Positions 1 to 5,135 of a stretch of DNA of 5,360 nt are shown one piece after another. The stretch spans positions 1 to 5,360 of the forward strand of contig JASFUT010000240.1 of the NCBI GenBank assembly GCA_050050175.1, read 5' to 3'. A program made the translations under genes and the position numbers. This DNA comes from CAVQCX01 sp050050175. GTDB taxonomy: Bacteria; Pseudomonadota; Gammaproteobacteria; Chromatiales; Chromatiaceae. Every line of letters starts with the position of its first letter. Positions within the stretch are counted from its first letter, which is position 1. The notes under the pieces were generated by a model that worked only from the letters and a program-made list of their open reading frames with translations, had not been told where the DNA came from and did not search any database.

Positions 1-138
1 GACCCTTTATCTGTCTTGGCTCACGCGACTCGCTGTCGCATGACCTATCAGGCGGAGGTGCCGGGCATGTGACCATCTCGCCCAGCGGGTCTCGTCAATA
101 AATCAAGCATGGCACTTGGTAGGAGACACGGCTATAGG

Positions 139-245
139 GGAGAACCCTCTCCTGGCCAGCAAGTCAGGTTAGACCATTCCGGCTGGGTGGCGGCTCAGGC
201 GGGCAACTCCATCGAACACTCCGGTCCGGGTTGAGCCGGGAAGTG
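139..245. other. Cluster of short hairpins, possible structured RNA or element relic
   Basis: Three nested or adjacent stems can be drawn. GGAGA at 139-143 pairs with TCTCC at 148-152. CCAGC at 156-160 pairs with GCTGG at 182-186. CACT plus CCGG at 217-224 pairs with CCGG at 236-239 and AGTG at 242-245, leaving a 2-nt bulge. No gene is attached. Non-coding ends of insertion sequences, including the RNA-encoding ends of IS110-type elements, can look like this, but no recombinase is present and chance folding of GC-rich DNA is a real alternative. Confidence 0.2.
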
Positions 246-290
246 GCCTCCACGACGCCCTAATATAAGAGCTTCCTGGAAGACTCCTCT

Positions 291-365
291 TGGCCGAACA
301 GGGACCTCGACGCTCGCGGAACATTAGCCGCCGCTTAAGGACGGTTCCCGACCCAACTCGGCCAT
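291..365 (+). repeat. Dispersed direct repeat, copy A
   Basis: This 75-bp stretch matches 1731-1805 without gaps, with 68 of 75 positions identical and an offset of exactly 1440 bp. Fully conserved blocks include TGGCCGAACA, GACCTCGACGCTCGC, GAACATTAGCC and CCGCTTAAGGACGGTT. Near the right end CCGA and TCGG are conserved around a 6-nt loop whose bases differ between the copies. Similarity stops abruptly on both sides, as expected of a dispersed intergenic repeat rather than a duplicated gene. The unit lies about 300 bp upstream of a secreted-protein gene. Its function is unknown, and which strand is the reading strand is arbitrary. Confidence 0.85.
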
Positions 366-463
366 CCTGCAGACTCACTGGCCGCGATATCAGAACCCTT
401 TACACCGCAAGAGCCGGGAAGACCGGCGCCTCCTCCGACGAGATGTTGAGTCGTATCCGAATA

Positions 464-490
464 GACCGCGTCCGCTCTCTCGACGCGGTT
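464..490. repeat. Perfect 8-bp inverted repeat (strong hairpin)
   Basis: ACCGCGTC at 465-472 is the exact reverse complement of GACGCGGT at 482-489, with a 9-nt pyrimidine-rich loop. A G-T pair at 464/490 extends it to 9 bp. No T-tract follows, so it is not a standard intrinsic terminator. It could be a regulator site or an RNA hairpin. Confidence 0.5.
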
Positions 491-494
491 GCGC

Positions 495-520
495 GGCCTT
501 ACAAGTGATTCTTTGTAGCC
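495..520. repeat. Bulged inverted repeat next to the 464-490 hairpin
   Basis: TACAA at 500-504 pairs with TTGTA at 513-517, and GGC at 495-497 pairs with GCC at 518-520, leaving a 2-nt bulge (CT, 498-499) and an 8-nt loop. It begins 5 bp after the preceding hairpin, so the two may form a tandem structure. Function is unknown. Confidence 0.3.
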
Positions 521-656
521 AAGATGAGCTATGGCGCAGCGGCCATGTCCCACTACTTTACTAAGTTTATAGGCTGCGCGGCCCCCTGCGTGCCAGGATC
601 TTCTCAGCCTGCGGCTGCTGGAACCAAGCTCTTATGCAGGTCTGGATAACGACAAG

Positions 657-663
657 AAGGAGG
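657..663 (+). promoter_or_regulatory. Shine-Dalgarno site for the gene at 669
   Basis: AAGGAGG lies 5 bases before the ATG at 669. A second in-frame ATG at 678 would be 14 bases away, so the first ATG is the better start. Confidence 0.75.
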
Positions 664-668
664 CTGGA

Positions 669-1421
669 ATGAACACCATGACTTCGCACTCGTGCCCCGC
701 CGTTGCCCTGGCCCTCCTCGCGCTATGCCAACCGGTTCTAGGCGATACCGACGGCGTGAACGTAACCTCACTGACATGGAATGCTTCCCCCAACCCCATC
801 GCCTGTGGCTCGTCAGGCGAGGTCACCGCAACGGTCACGCTGGAGCTGCGCTCGACAATGCCCGACAACGTCGGCATCGCAGCGGACTTGTGGGATGACG
901 ATCCTTCTTTGTCATTCTTGCTGCTCAACCCCTGGTGGCCCGACGACCGGATCGGCACCTCCCAAATGATAAATGTCAGCAAGCCGCCGAATACTCCGAC
1001 GTCGATCACGCGAACGCTCACGATCCCAGTCGAGTGCCGGGGCTGCACGCTCTTCGGCAATAACGCCACGTCCGGTGAACCCGATCCGACGTTGTACATT
1101 CAGATCATCGACGGCGATCTCGATGGGATTAATGACGGCAAGAGCGCCGGTGCCGTGGTCAGTTGCGTGTCCTTCACGCTAGCCATGTTCGATGAATCTC
1201 TCAAGATCCTGGCGCTTGCGGCTTCGCGCGGCGAAGACACGTCTAAGGCCGAACGGCTGCTTGCCATGCTGGCGAGCACCAAGGACCCGGAGCAGGCCGG
1301 TCGTGTGGCGAGAAGGCTCAGCGGAGCGATCGCCGCGATCGAGATGTCGGAAACATCGCGGCGCACGATCGAGCGGAGCAGTGCGAGTTACGTGGGCTCC
1401 CTGAAGCGCAAGTCGGAGTAG
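669..1421 (+). CDS. Secreted protein of unknown function with a calcium-loop-like motif (250 aa)
   Basis: I do not recognise this family. Residues 1-25 look like a Sec signal peptide: a hydrophobic core AVALALLALC, then likely cleavage after PVLG before Asp26. The cysteine at 20 does not sit in a normal lipobox, so a lipoprotein is unlikely. Residues ~30-170 are rich in alternating Thr/Val/Ser stretches, suggesting a beta-sandwich-like domain. The mature part has four cysteines (46, 123, 126, 166), enough for two disulfides; Cys123-x2-Cys126 is notable. At 148-153 the sequence DGDLDG, followed by N155 and D156, fits an EF-hand/dockerin-like calcium loop (DxDxDG). Residues ~172-250 change character to charged, probably helical sequence (rich in Ala, Arg, Lys, Glu) ending KRKSE. 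There is no C-terminal sorting signal. The start is set by a strong AAGGAGG. It appears monocistronic, as the next gene lies 854 bp downstream. The coding call is firm; the role is not. Confidence 0.8.
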   Translation: MNTMTSHSCPAVALALLALCQPVLGDTDGVNVTSLTWNASPNPIACGSSGEVTATVTLELRSTMPDNVGIAADLWDDDPSLSFLLLNPWWPDDRIGTSQMINVSKPPNTPTSITRTLTIPVECRGCTLFGNNATSGEPDPTLYIQIIDGDLDGINDGKSAGAVVSCVSFTLAMFDESLKILALAASRGEDTSKAERLLAMLASTKDPEQAGRVARRLSGAIAAIEMSETSRRTIERSSASYVGSLKRKSE

Positions 1422-1489
1422 CGGCAAAGCCCTCGCTATCGCTCGGCTGGCCCGTTAGACCCGAAGAGTAGGTCCTGCCTGTAAAGGGG

Positions 1490-1510
1490 GCCAGAGGAGA
1501 CTGGCACTTT
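1490..1510 (+). terminator. Weak terminator-like hairpin downstream of the 669-1421 gene
   Basis: GCCAG at 1490-1494 pairs with CTGGC at 1501-1505 around a 6-nt loop, followed by ACTTTCTC. The stem is short and the T-run is poor, and it sits 69 bp after the stop codon. It is the best candidate in this gap, but weak. Confidence 0.2.
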
Positions 1511-1654
1511 CTCAAGGCTAACCGATTGGTGTAGAGGGCAAAGAAGCCGGCATGGCTTACAAGCGGTAAGTCGCCAAACGAACAGCTACCCGCCATGAGC
1601 CCATTGCGGCGCCGAGATGCGGCTGCCCTCGATGATGGAAGGGGGCGGAGACCG

Positions 1655-1669
1655 AGCGCACGATGCGCT
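1655..1669. repeat. Perfect 6-bp inverted repeat
   Basis: AGCGCA at 1655-1660 is the exact reverse complement of TGCGCT at 1664-1669, with a 3-nt CGA loop. No T-tract follows. It lies 62 bp before repeat copy B. Function is unknown. Confidence 0.3.
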
Positions 1670-1730
1670 GCTGAGGACAGTAGCAGAAGGTAGGGCCTTG
1701 ACGATCCCTATTTTCCTGCATGACTGGTGA

Positions 1731-1805
1731 TGGCCGAACAGCGACCTCGACGCTCGCAGAACATTAGCCTCCGCTTAAGGACGGTTGCCGACCCCAATCG
1801 GACAT
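1731..1805 (+). repeat. Dispersed direct repeat, copy B
   Basis: This is the second copy of the 75-bp repeat at 291-365, in the same orientation, with seven substitutions and no gaps. Differences fall at 1742, 1758, 1770, 1787, 1795, 1797 and 1802. It lies about 470 bp upstream of the PEP-CTERM gene. Read in one frame both copies begin with the residues MAEQ and share several more, but the frames diverge outside the repeat and neither has a ribosome binding site, so this is DNA-level conservation. Intergenic repeats of this sort are often mistaken for small hypothetical genes. Confidence 0.85.
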
Positions 1806-1840
1806 TCCACGCCCAGGCAAACCCGGTGGCAGCGTCATTT

Positions 1841-1860
1841 CCTTCTGAAGCCCCAGAAGG
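1841..1860. repeat. Perfect 7-bp inverted repeat
   Basis: CCTTCTG at 1841-1847 is the exact reverse complement of CAGAAGG at 1854-1860, with a 6-nt loop. A further small stem, CGGG/CCCG, follows at 1861-1872. No T-tract follows. Function is unknown. Confidence 0.35.
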
Positions 1861-2089
1861 CGGGCGCTCCCGAAGGGACAGGATGGGTCGAGAGCCACGC
1901 AGTCAGGATCACTTTCAGCCGCAATCGCTTTCTGGGTGCTGCGGAGATGACGCCTACGCGTCAAATCGCCGAGAGTGGGTCGATTGCAACGCCGCCGACC
2001 CAAACCGCGGGGGCAGAGTTGGAGCTCAGTGCCTTCTCCGCTCGACTCCCTGCTCGGGTTATCACCGAATAAAGATCCAATCCAGCTGT

Positions 2090-2109
2090 CAGCATTTCTT
2101 ACAATGCTG
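2090..2109. promoter_or_regulatory. Perfect 7-bp inverted repeat, possible regulator-binding site
   Basis: CAGCATT at 2090-2096 is the exact reverse complement of AATGCTG at 2103-2109, with a 6-bp spacer. Its size and symmetry suit a dimeric regulator. It lies about 80-100 bp upstream of the candidate promoter elements for the gene at 2276, the usual distance for an enhancer site of a sigma-54 activator. That role is an inference from position. Confidence 0.35.
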
Positions 2110-2142
2110 TTGCTCAGGCTCTGGAAACAGTCCATGTCGTTC

Positions 2143-2195
2143 TGGACAGGGTATTGATATATAAGCAAGAAATATAGATTCGCATGATTCTTGCT
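2143..2195 (+). promoter_or_regulatory. AT-rich promoter region of the PEP-CTERM gene; sigma-54 candidates
   Basis: This AT-rich patch, unlike its GC-rich surroundings, is the likely promoter. Two imperfect sigma-54 (-24/-12) matches have the right GG-to-GC spacing. TCGCAT-N5-TTGCT at 2180-2195 has a perfect -12 but CG instead of GG at -24. TGGACA-N5-ATTGA, at 2143-2158 or so, has GG but lacks the GC. A sigma-70 reading is also possible: TG-A-TATATA at 2155-2163, or TATAAG at 2160-2165, without a good -35. Some PEP-CTERM genes are known to depend on RpoN and the PrsK/PrsR two-component system, which makes the first reading attractive but unproven. Confidence 0.35.
2164..2195. repeat. Perfect 8-bp inverted repeat overlapping the promoter candidate
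   Basis: AGCAAGAA at 2164-2171 is the exact reverse complement of TTCTTGCT at 2188-2195, separated by a 16-bp AT-rich spacer. The right arm coincides with the candidate -12 element TTGCT. It could be an operator with two spaced half-sites or an RNA stem-loop. Confidence 0.4.
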
Positions 2196-2262
2196 GGGAT
2201 GGAGCGAGGCGTTTCGTCCAACCGGAGCCGCTGGTCTCCTGCGAGGCGCCACCCTGACGGCG

Positions 2263-2267
2263 GGAGG
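2263..2267 (+). promoter_or_regulatory. Shine-Dalgarno site for the PEP-CTERM gene
   Basis: GGAGG lies 8 bases before the ATG at 2276 and selects this start; the following residues form a proper signal peptide. Confidence 0.75.
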
Positions 2268-2275
2268 AAAACGAC

Positions 2276-2836
2276 ATGCAGCGATGGGCTTTTCGGACCC
2301 TTATCCTGTTCTGCTTTGGCGCCCTTCCGGCAGGGCAAGCGTCGGCAGGAGCCTTCAGCCCCGTGACAGCAACATTCAATACCTTCAACCTGCAGCCGGA
2401 TGGCTTCATCATGGATCTTGGCCTCGGCGAGGGCTCGTCACAGAACGCCATGTTCTCGACGATGTTCGACGTCGGTCCGATGGGCACGGGCGTTCCTTTC
2501 TCACTCATGGTCAACATTACGGGGCCGGGAACCAACATCATGCTGACGAATGAGGCCCTAGCGGACGTTGTCAATAACGTCTGCGAGCCGAACGCGGACG
2601 AATACCACTGCATGTACGAGCAGATGCTCACCTTCGAGCCCGGTCAGATGATCTATCCGGGGGACATGTTCACCGCCAATGGCGAAATTCTGTTCGAGGG
2701 AGCCTCCCTGGGTCCGCCTGTCACCGCAAGCGACAGCTTCGTTGCGCGAGCAGCCGTGCCCGCGCCCAGCGCCCTCGCCCTGATGGCCATCGGGCTTTTC
2801 GGGTTCGGATTCAGTCGGCGCAGGAAAGCACACTAG
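2276..2836 (+). CDS. PEP-CTERM-type exported protein, VPAP variant (186 aa)
   Basis: A small exported protein with the three-part C-terminal sorting signal recognised by exosortase (EpsH/XrtA type). At 161-164 the motif is VPAP, followed by a hydrophobic segment at ~165-179 (ALALMAIGLFGFGF) and a basic tail SRRRKAH. The standard motif is VPEP; here alanine replaces glutamate. Residues 1-24 are a Sec signal peptide with likely cleavage after QASA. The mature domain (25-160) is acidic, rich in Gly, Phe and Met, with two cysteines (103 and 112) that could form a disulfide, and resembles no enzyme I know. In this system the tail is cut and the protein is released to the surface or the exopolysaccharide matrix, typically in biofilm or floc-forming bacteria. 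No exosortase gene is in the window; such targets are usually scattered. The start has a clear GGAGG. The gene stands alone, convergent with the dehydrogenase genes. Confidence 0.85.
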   Translation: MQRWAFRTLILFCFGALPAGQASAGAFSPVTATFNTFNLQPDGFIMDLGLGEGSSQNAMFSTMFDVGPMGTGVPFSLMVNITGPGTNIMLTNEALADVVNNVCEPNADEYHCMYEQMLTFEPGQMIYPGDMFTANGEILFEGASLGPPVTASDSFVARAAVPAPSALALMAIGLFGFGFSRRRKAH

Positions 2837-2949
2837 GAAAGCCTCCGTTCCCTTGCCGTGCCAGCGGCCTCGGCCGCCGGCCGTCTGTGCATGCGGTCGC
2901 GGTCGGAACCCTTCGGGGATCAGGCCCGTTGCACGCGGGGTCGCCGACG
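2837..2949. other. Convergent intergenic gap, weak bidirectional hairpin
   Basis: The stop codons of the PEP-CTERM gene and the GMC gene face each other across 113 bp. CGGCC at 2871-2875 pairs with GGCCG at 2879-2883 around GCC, and ACCC/GGGG can form a tiny stem near 2909-2920. Neither has a T-tract, so no intrinsic terminator can be claimed. Confidence 0.4.
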
Positions 2950-4626
2950 CTACACCTCTCGCCGCTGCATCCGGTCGAACAGGTGATCGGCACTCCGGAT
3001 GGCGACGGCCTCGATCGTCAACGACGGTGCCTCCCCGCCCCCAGAGCTCGGGAACACGCTCGCGTCCATGACGAAGAGATTCCTCCACCGATGGCTGCCG
3101 CTGTGAGGATCGACGACAGAGTCACGCGGATCGATACCCATCCGGCAGGTTCCGAACACGTGCGTCGCGTTGAAGGTGTCGTAGGTGCCGTATTCCTCGA
3201 GGATCTGCGGCACGCCCGAAGCCTTGAGGATCTCGCGCGATTTCCTTGCCATGAAATCGAGCCGTCGCAGCTCGGGCTCGGGAAGAAAGCTGTGAATCCT
3301 GGCTAATGGGACTCCACTTGCGTCCGTCTCCTCGGGATCGAGATCGACGTAGGATTCCGGATTGGGAAGGCTCTCGCCGATCGCGCCCACGGAAAGCACG
3401 TTGCCGAAAACCTCCCGCATCGCCCGCTTATGGGATCTCCCCCAGCCGCTTACCACGCGCGCCGCGTAATTGATGGGGCCGAGCAGGTCGACCTCGGCGA
3501 CACTCGAGGAGAAGCGGCATCCGCCGATCTCTCCGGGCACCGCATCGGGGGCATTGTAGTCCCAGCAGATGCTGTCGGACGGCAGCCCACGGTGACTGCC
3601 CAGCGGTCCCGGATGCAGGCCACTGCTCGCCCAGGACAGGGTCTCCATGAAGTGTCGGCCGACCAGCCCCTCCTCGTTGGCGAGTCCATCCGGGGCATGG
3701 CGGCTCTTGGAAGCGAGCAGCAGCCTCGGGGTCTCGACGGCGCCGCAGGCGAGGATCAGGACCTCCGCGGGGGTCCTTTGCACGTTGCCGGTGCCGTCGC
3801 GGTAGATAACGGCCGCCACGCGGTCGTCGCCACCGGCTTCGATCTGTGTCACCAGGCACCGGGGCTCAAGGCTGCAACGCCCCGTGGCCAAGGCCTGCCG
3901 CAGGAAGGTCACGTCGACGCTGCCCTTGTCGGTGCGCGGACAGCCACGATTGCAGTTGCCACAGTAGTTGCAGGCCGGGCGCCCATCGTAGGGTTCCGAC
4001 AAGGCCGCCAGCGAGTTGGCAACCCAGCTCAGCCCGAGCTTGCGACACCCGGCGGCGAGCTGCTGGCTGGCATAGCTCAGCTCGTGCGCCGGCAACGGGT
4101 AGGGTTCGCTGCGCGGGCGCTGTTCGTCTCCCGCCGGCCCGGCGACACCGACGACCTTTTCGGCCAGGCAGTAGTAAGGTTCGAGGTCGGCGTACTCGAA
4201 CGGCCAGTCGGCGGCCACACCGAAGGCCTCGTGCATCTTCATCGCCCTCGGGTGCAGGCGATGTGCCTCACCGGTGAAGTGCAGTGTCGTGCCTCCAACG
4301 CCGCGCACATGCCGGTATCCGTGCACGCGTCGGCGCTCGCCCCTGACCATGGGTCCGCTCTGACGGCTCCACGAACGAAGGTTTTCCCACCTCGGCTCCA
4401 GCGTCTGCATCGGAGCAAAGGTGTGCCGGCCCTGCGAGCCTTCTTTCTCAGGGAACTGGTGCTGCTCCCAGTCGCTGGAGCTCAATGGGTAGTCGCTGAA
4501 CGGGTCGAAGGCAGGGCCGGCTTCCAGGACCAGTACGCTCAGGCCGTGCCGCGTCAGCGCCCAGGCGGCAGCCCCGCCGCCCGCCCCCGAGCCCACGACC
4601 ACCACGTCATGAGTGGGTGCCGGCAT
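2950..4626 (-). CDS. GMC-family FAD-dependent dehydrogenase, large subunit, with ferredoxin-like Cys cluster (558 aa)
   Basis: This flavoprotein belongs to the glucose-methanol-choline oxidoreductase family, which oxidises alcohol or sugar hydroxyls. The FAD-binding Rossmann motif GSGAGG is at 12-17, with the ribose-binding Glu35 in LEAGP. RGVGGTT at 108-114 matches the second flavin-contact motif. GAVETPRLLL at 295-304 fits the GMC signature 2 region. HVFGTCRMG at 489-497 carries the conserved catalytic His489. Residues 219-229 have C-x2-C-x2-C-x3-CP, a ferredoxin-type motif that may hold an Fe-S cluster; FAD-glucose dehydrogenases of this branch are known to use a 3Fe-4S centre nearby. At the second catalytic position (~532-533) Glu-Ala replaces the usual Asn or His. 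There is no export signal; the protein begins directly with the Rossmann fold. Its ATG overlaps the stop of the upstream small-subunit gene (TGATG), with no ribosome binding site, indicating translational coupling. Co-export with that Tat-bearing partner is likely. The substrate is unknown. Length is normal and the gene is intact. Confidence 0.92.
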   Translation of the reverse strand: MPAPTHDVVVVGSGAGGGAAAWALTRHGLSVLVLEAGPAFDPFSDYPLSSSDWEQHQFPEKEGSQGRHTFAPMQTLEPRWENLRSWSRQSGPMVRGERRRVHGYRHVRGVGGTTLHFTGEAHRLHPRAMKMHEAFGVAADWPFEYADLEPYYCLAEKVVGVAGPAGDEQRPRSEPYPLPAHELSYASQQLAAGCRKLGLSWVANSLAALSEPYDGRPACNYCGNCNRGCPRTDKGSVDVTFLRQALATGRCSLEPRCLVTQIEAGGDDRVAAVIYRDGTGNVQRTPAEVLILACGAVETPRLLLASKSRHAPDGLANEEGLVGRHFMETLSWASSGLHPGPLGSHRGLPSDSICWDYNAPDAVPGEIGGCRFSSSVAEVDLLGPINYAARVVSGWGRSHKRAMREVFGNVLSVGAIGESLPNPESYVDLDPEETDASGVPLARIHSFLPEPELRRLDFMARKSREILKASGVPQILEEYGTYDTFNATHVFGTCRMGIDPRDSVVDPHSGSHRWRNLFVMDASVFPSSGGGEAPSLTIEAVAIRSADHLFDRMQRREV

Positions 4627-5135
4627 CAGCGCGCGTCGGCCGGCGGGCGGGTGTAATCCAAGAACCCCAACGGCTGCGGTGGCCCCCGATAGTGCGCAAT
4701 GCGCTGCCAGCTTTCCGGACGGCCGTAGTAATGGAAGAATGCATCCGCTCGCGTTCGTTCGAAGAAGGTCCGCGGCAACGTCTCATAGCTGGCTGCCGCA
4801 GCCCGACCCACGATCGCCTCCCGGCCCTCGTCATCCAGCCTCGGAAAGTCGCGACCGTATTGCGCTCGAGCCTGCGCGTTCAGCCAATCGAGCCCCAGCT
4901 GGAGGAGGCGCTGGTAGTCCCGCTGCTTTCCCGCTACCCGCAGGAGCTGCCTGTCCACGTGAAGTGACGTCCCGCTCGGGGTCTCATCGGCGGGAATGAG
5001 GGTGTCAACGTATGCTCTGAGGGAGGATTGGGTGAGCTGGGACAGCCAGCGCGAGGCGGCGCGTGCAGGCAGCAACCTGCAAAGAGCCCAACTCGTGGCG
5101 AAGCCGATGAGCAGCCGGCGGCGCGTCAGTGGCAT
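4626..5135 (-). CDS. Tat-exported small subunit, gluconate 2-dehydrogenase subunit 3 family (169 aa)
   Basis: The protein starts with a Tat signal, TRRRLLIG at 4-11 (matching S/T-R-R-x-F/L-L), a hydrophobic stretch to about residue 23, and likely cleavage after ARA (24-26). The mature part has the hallmarks of the family: LIPADETPSG at 46-55 and a helix-rich body. Its end has YYGRPESW, then YRGPPQPLGFLDY at 149-161, matching the G-x-G-Y-x-G-P...G-F-x-D-Y type tail. Members are small partners of GMC dehydrogenases (gluconate, fructose and glucose dehydrogenases). They help assemble the flavoprotein and carry it folded through the Tat pore; here the flavoprotein gene follows directly with a 1-base overlap. 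I chose the ATG at 5135 because it places the twin arginine at residues 5-6. A GTG at 5174 would add 13 residues and has no ribosome binding site either. The ATG also lacks one, and a -10 element ends 7 bases upstream, suggesting a leaderless message. Confidence 0.88.
   Translation of the reverse strand: MPLTRRRLLIGFATSWALCRLLPARAASRWLSQLTQSSLRAYVDTLIPADETPSGTSLHVDRQLLRVAGKQRDYQRLLQLGLDWLNAQARAQYGRDFPRLDDEGREAIVGRAAAASYETLPRTFFERTRADAFFHYYGRPESWQRIAHYRGPPQPLGFLDYTRPPADAR

Larger units (their letters stand above)
1..668. other. Gene-free region with inverted repeats
   Basis: No reading frame here looks like a protein. The short open frames are arginine- and proline-rich, lack ribosome binding sites, and those between about 290 and 553 lie over a dispersed repeat. 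What can be supported is structural: a hairpin-forming stretch at 139-245, the repeat copy at 291-365, two adjacent hairpins at 464-520, a small 5-bp hairpin (CAGCC/GGCTG) at 605-617, and a Shine-Dalgarno site just before the gene at 669. I found no tRNA-like T-loop, transposase fragment or clear promoter. The first ~290 bp could be a decayed mobile element or the far end of a gene lying outside the window, but nothing in the sequence decides this. Confidence 0.6.
1422..2275. other. Long gene-free region between two secreted-protein genes
   Basis: No convincing gene is seen. Open frames on both strands overlap each other over about 1727-2252 and have low-complexity, Arg/Pro/Ser-rich translations without ribosome binding sites. 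The region contains a weak terminator-like hairpin at 1490-1505, a 5-bp hairpin AAGCC/GGCTT at 1544-1558, a 6-bp hairpin at 1655-1669, the second repeat copy at 1731-1805, a 7-bp hairpin at 1841-1860, and the dyad-rich upstream region of the PEP-CTERM gene from about 2090. Confidence 0.6.

Noticed and set aside
290..508. Small open frame sharing its N terminus with one at 1727
   Set aside because: The similarity is confined to the DNA repeat and stops at its edge, so it reflects repeat conservation and not a protein family.
669..760. Lipoprotein signal in the 669 protein
   Set aside because: The Cys20 context (LLALC) has Leu directly before Cys, which does not fit the lipobox, whereas PVLG before Asp26 is a normal signal peptidase I site.
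632..1099. Minus-strand open frame opposite the secreted-protein gene
   Set aside because: The plus strand has a signal peptide and a strong ribosome binding site; the antisense frame has neither.
168..1460. Integron-like core heptamers GTTAGAC at 168-174 and 1454-1460
   Set aside because: They fit GTTRRRY, but no matching RYYYAAC partner lies at the right distance after the genes, and the gaps between genes are far too long for a cassette array.
1727..2252. Overlapping open frames of 145 and 162 codons on opposite strands
   Set aside because: Both have compositionally odd translations, no ribosome binding site and no domain-like features, and they include the dispersed repeat and the promoter region of the next gene.
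2850..2925. Intrinsic terminator between the convergent genes
   Set aside because: The GC-rich stems there are short and lack a T-run on either strand.
3430..4656. Long plus-strand open frame (about 408 codons) opposite the GMC gene
   Set aside because: It lies wholly antisense to a well-supported enzyme gene. Its translation has no family motifs, and stop-free antisense frames are common in GC-rich genes.
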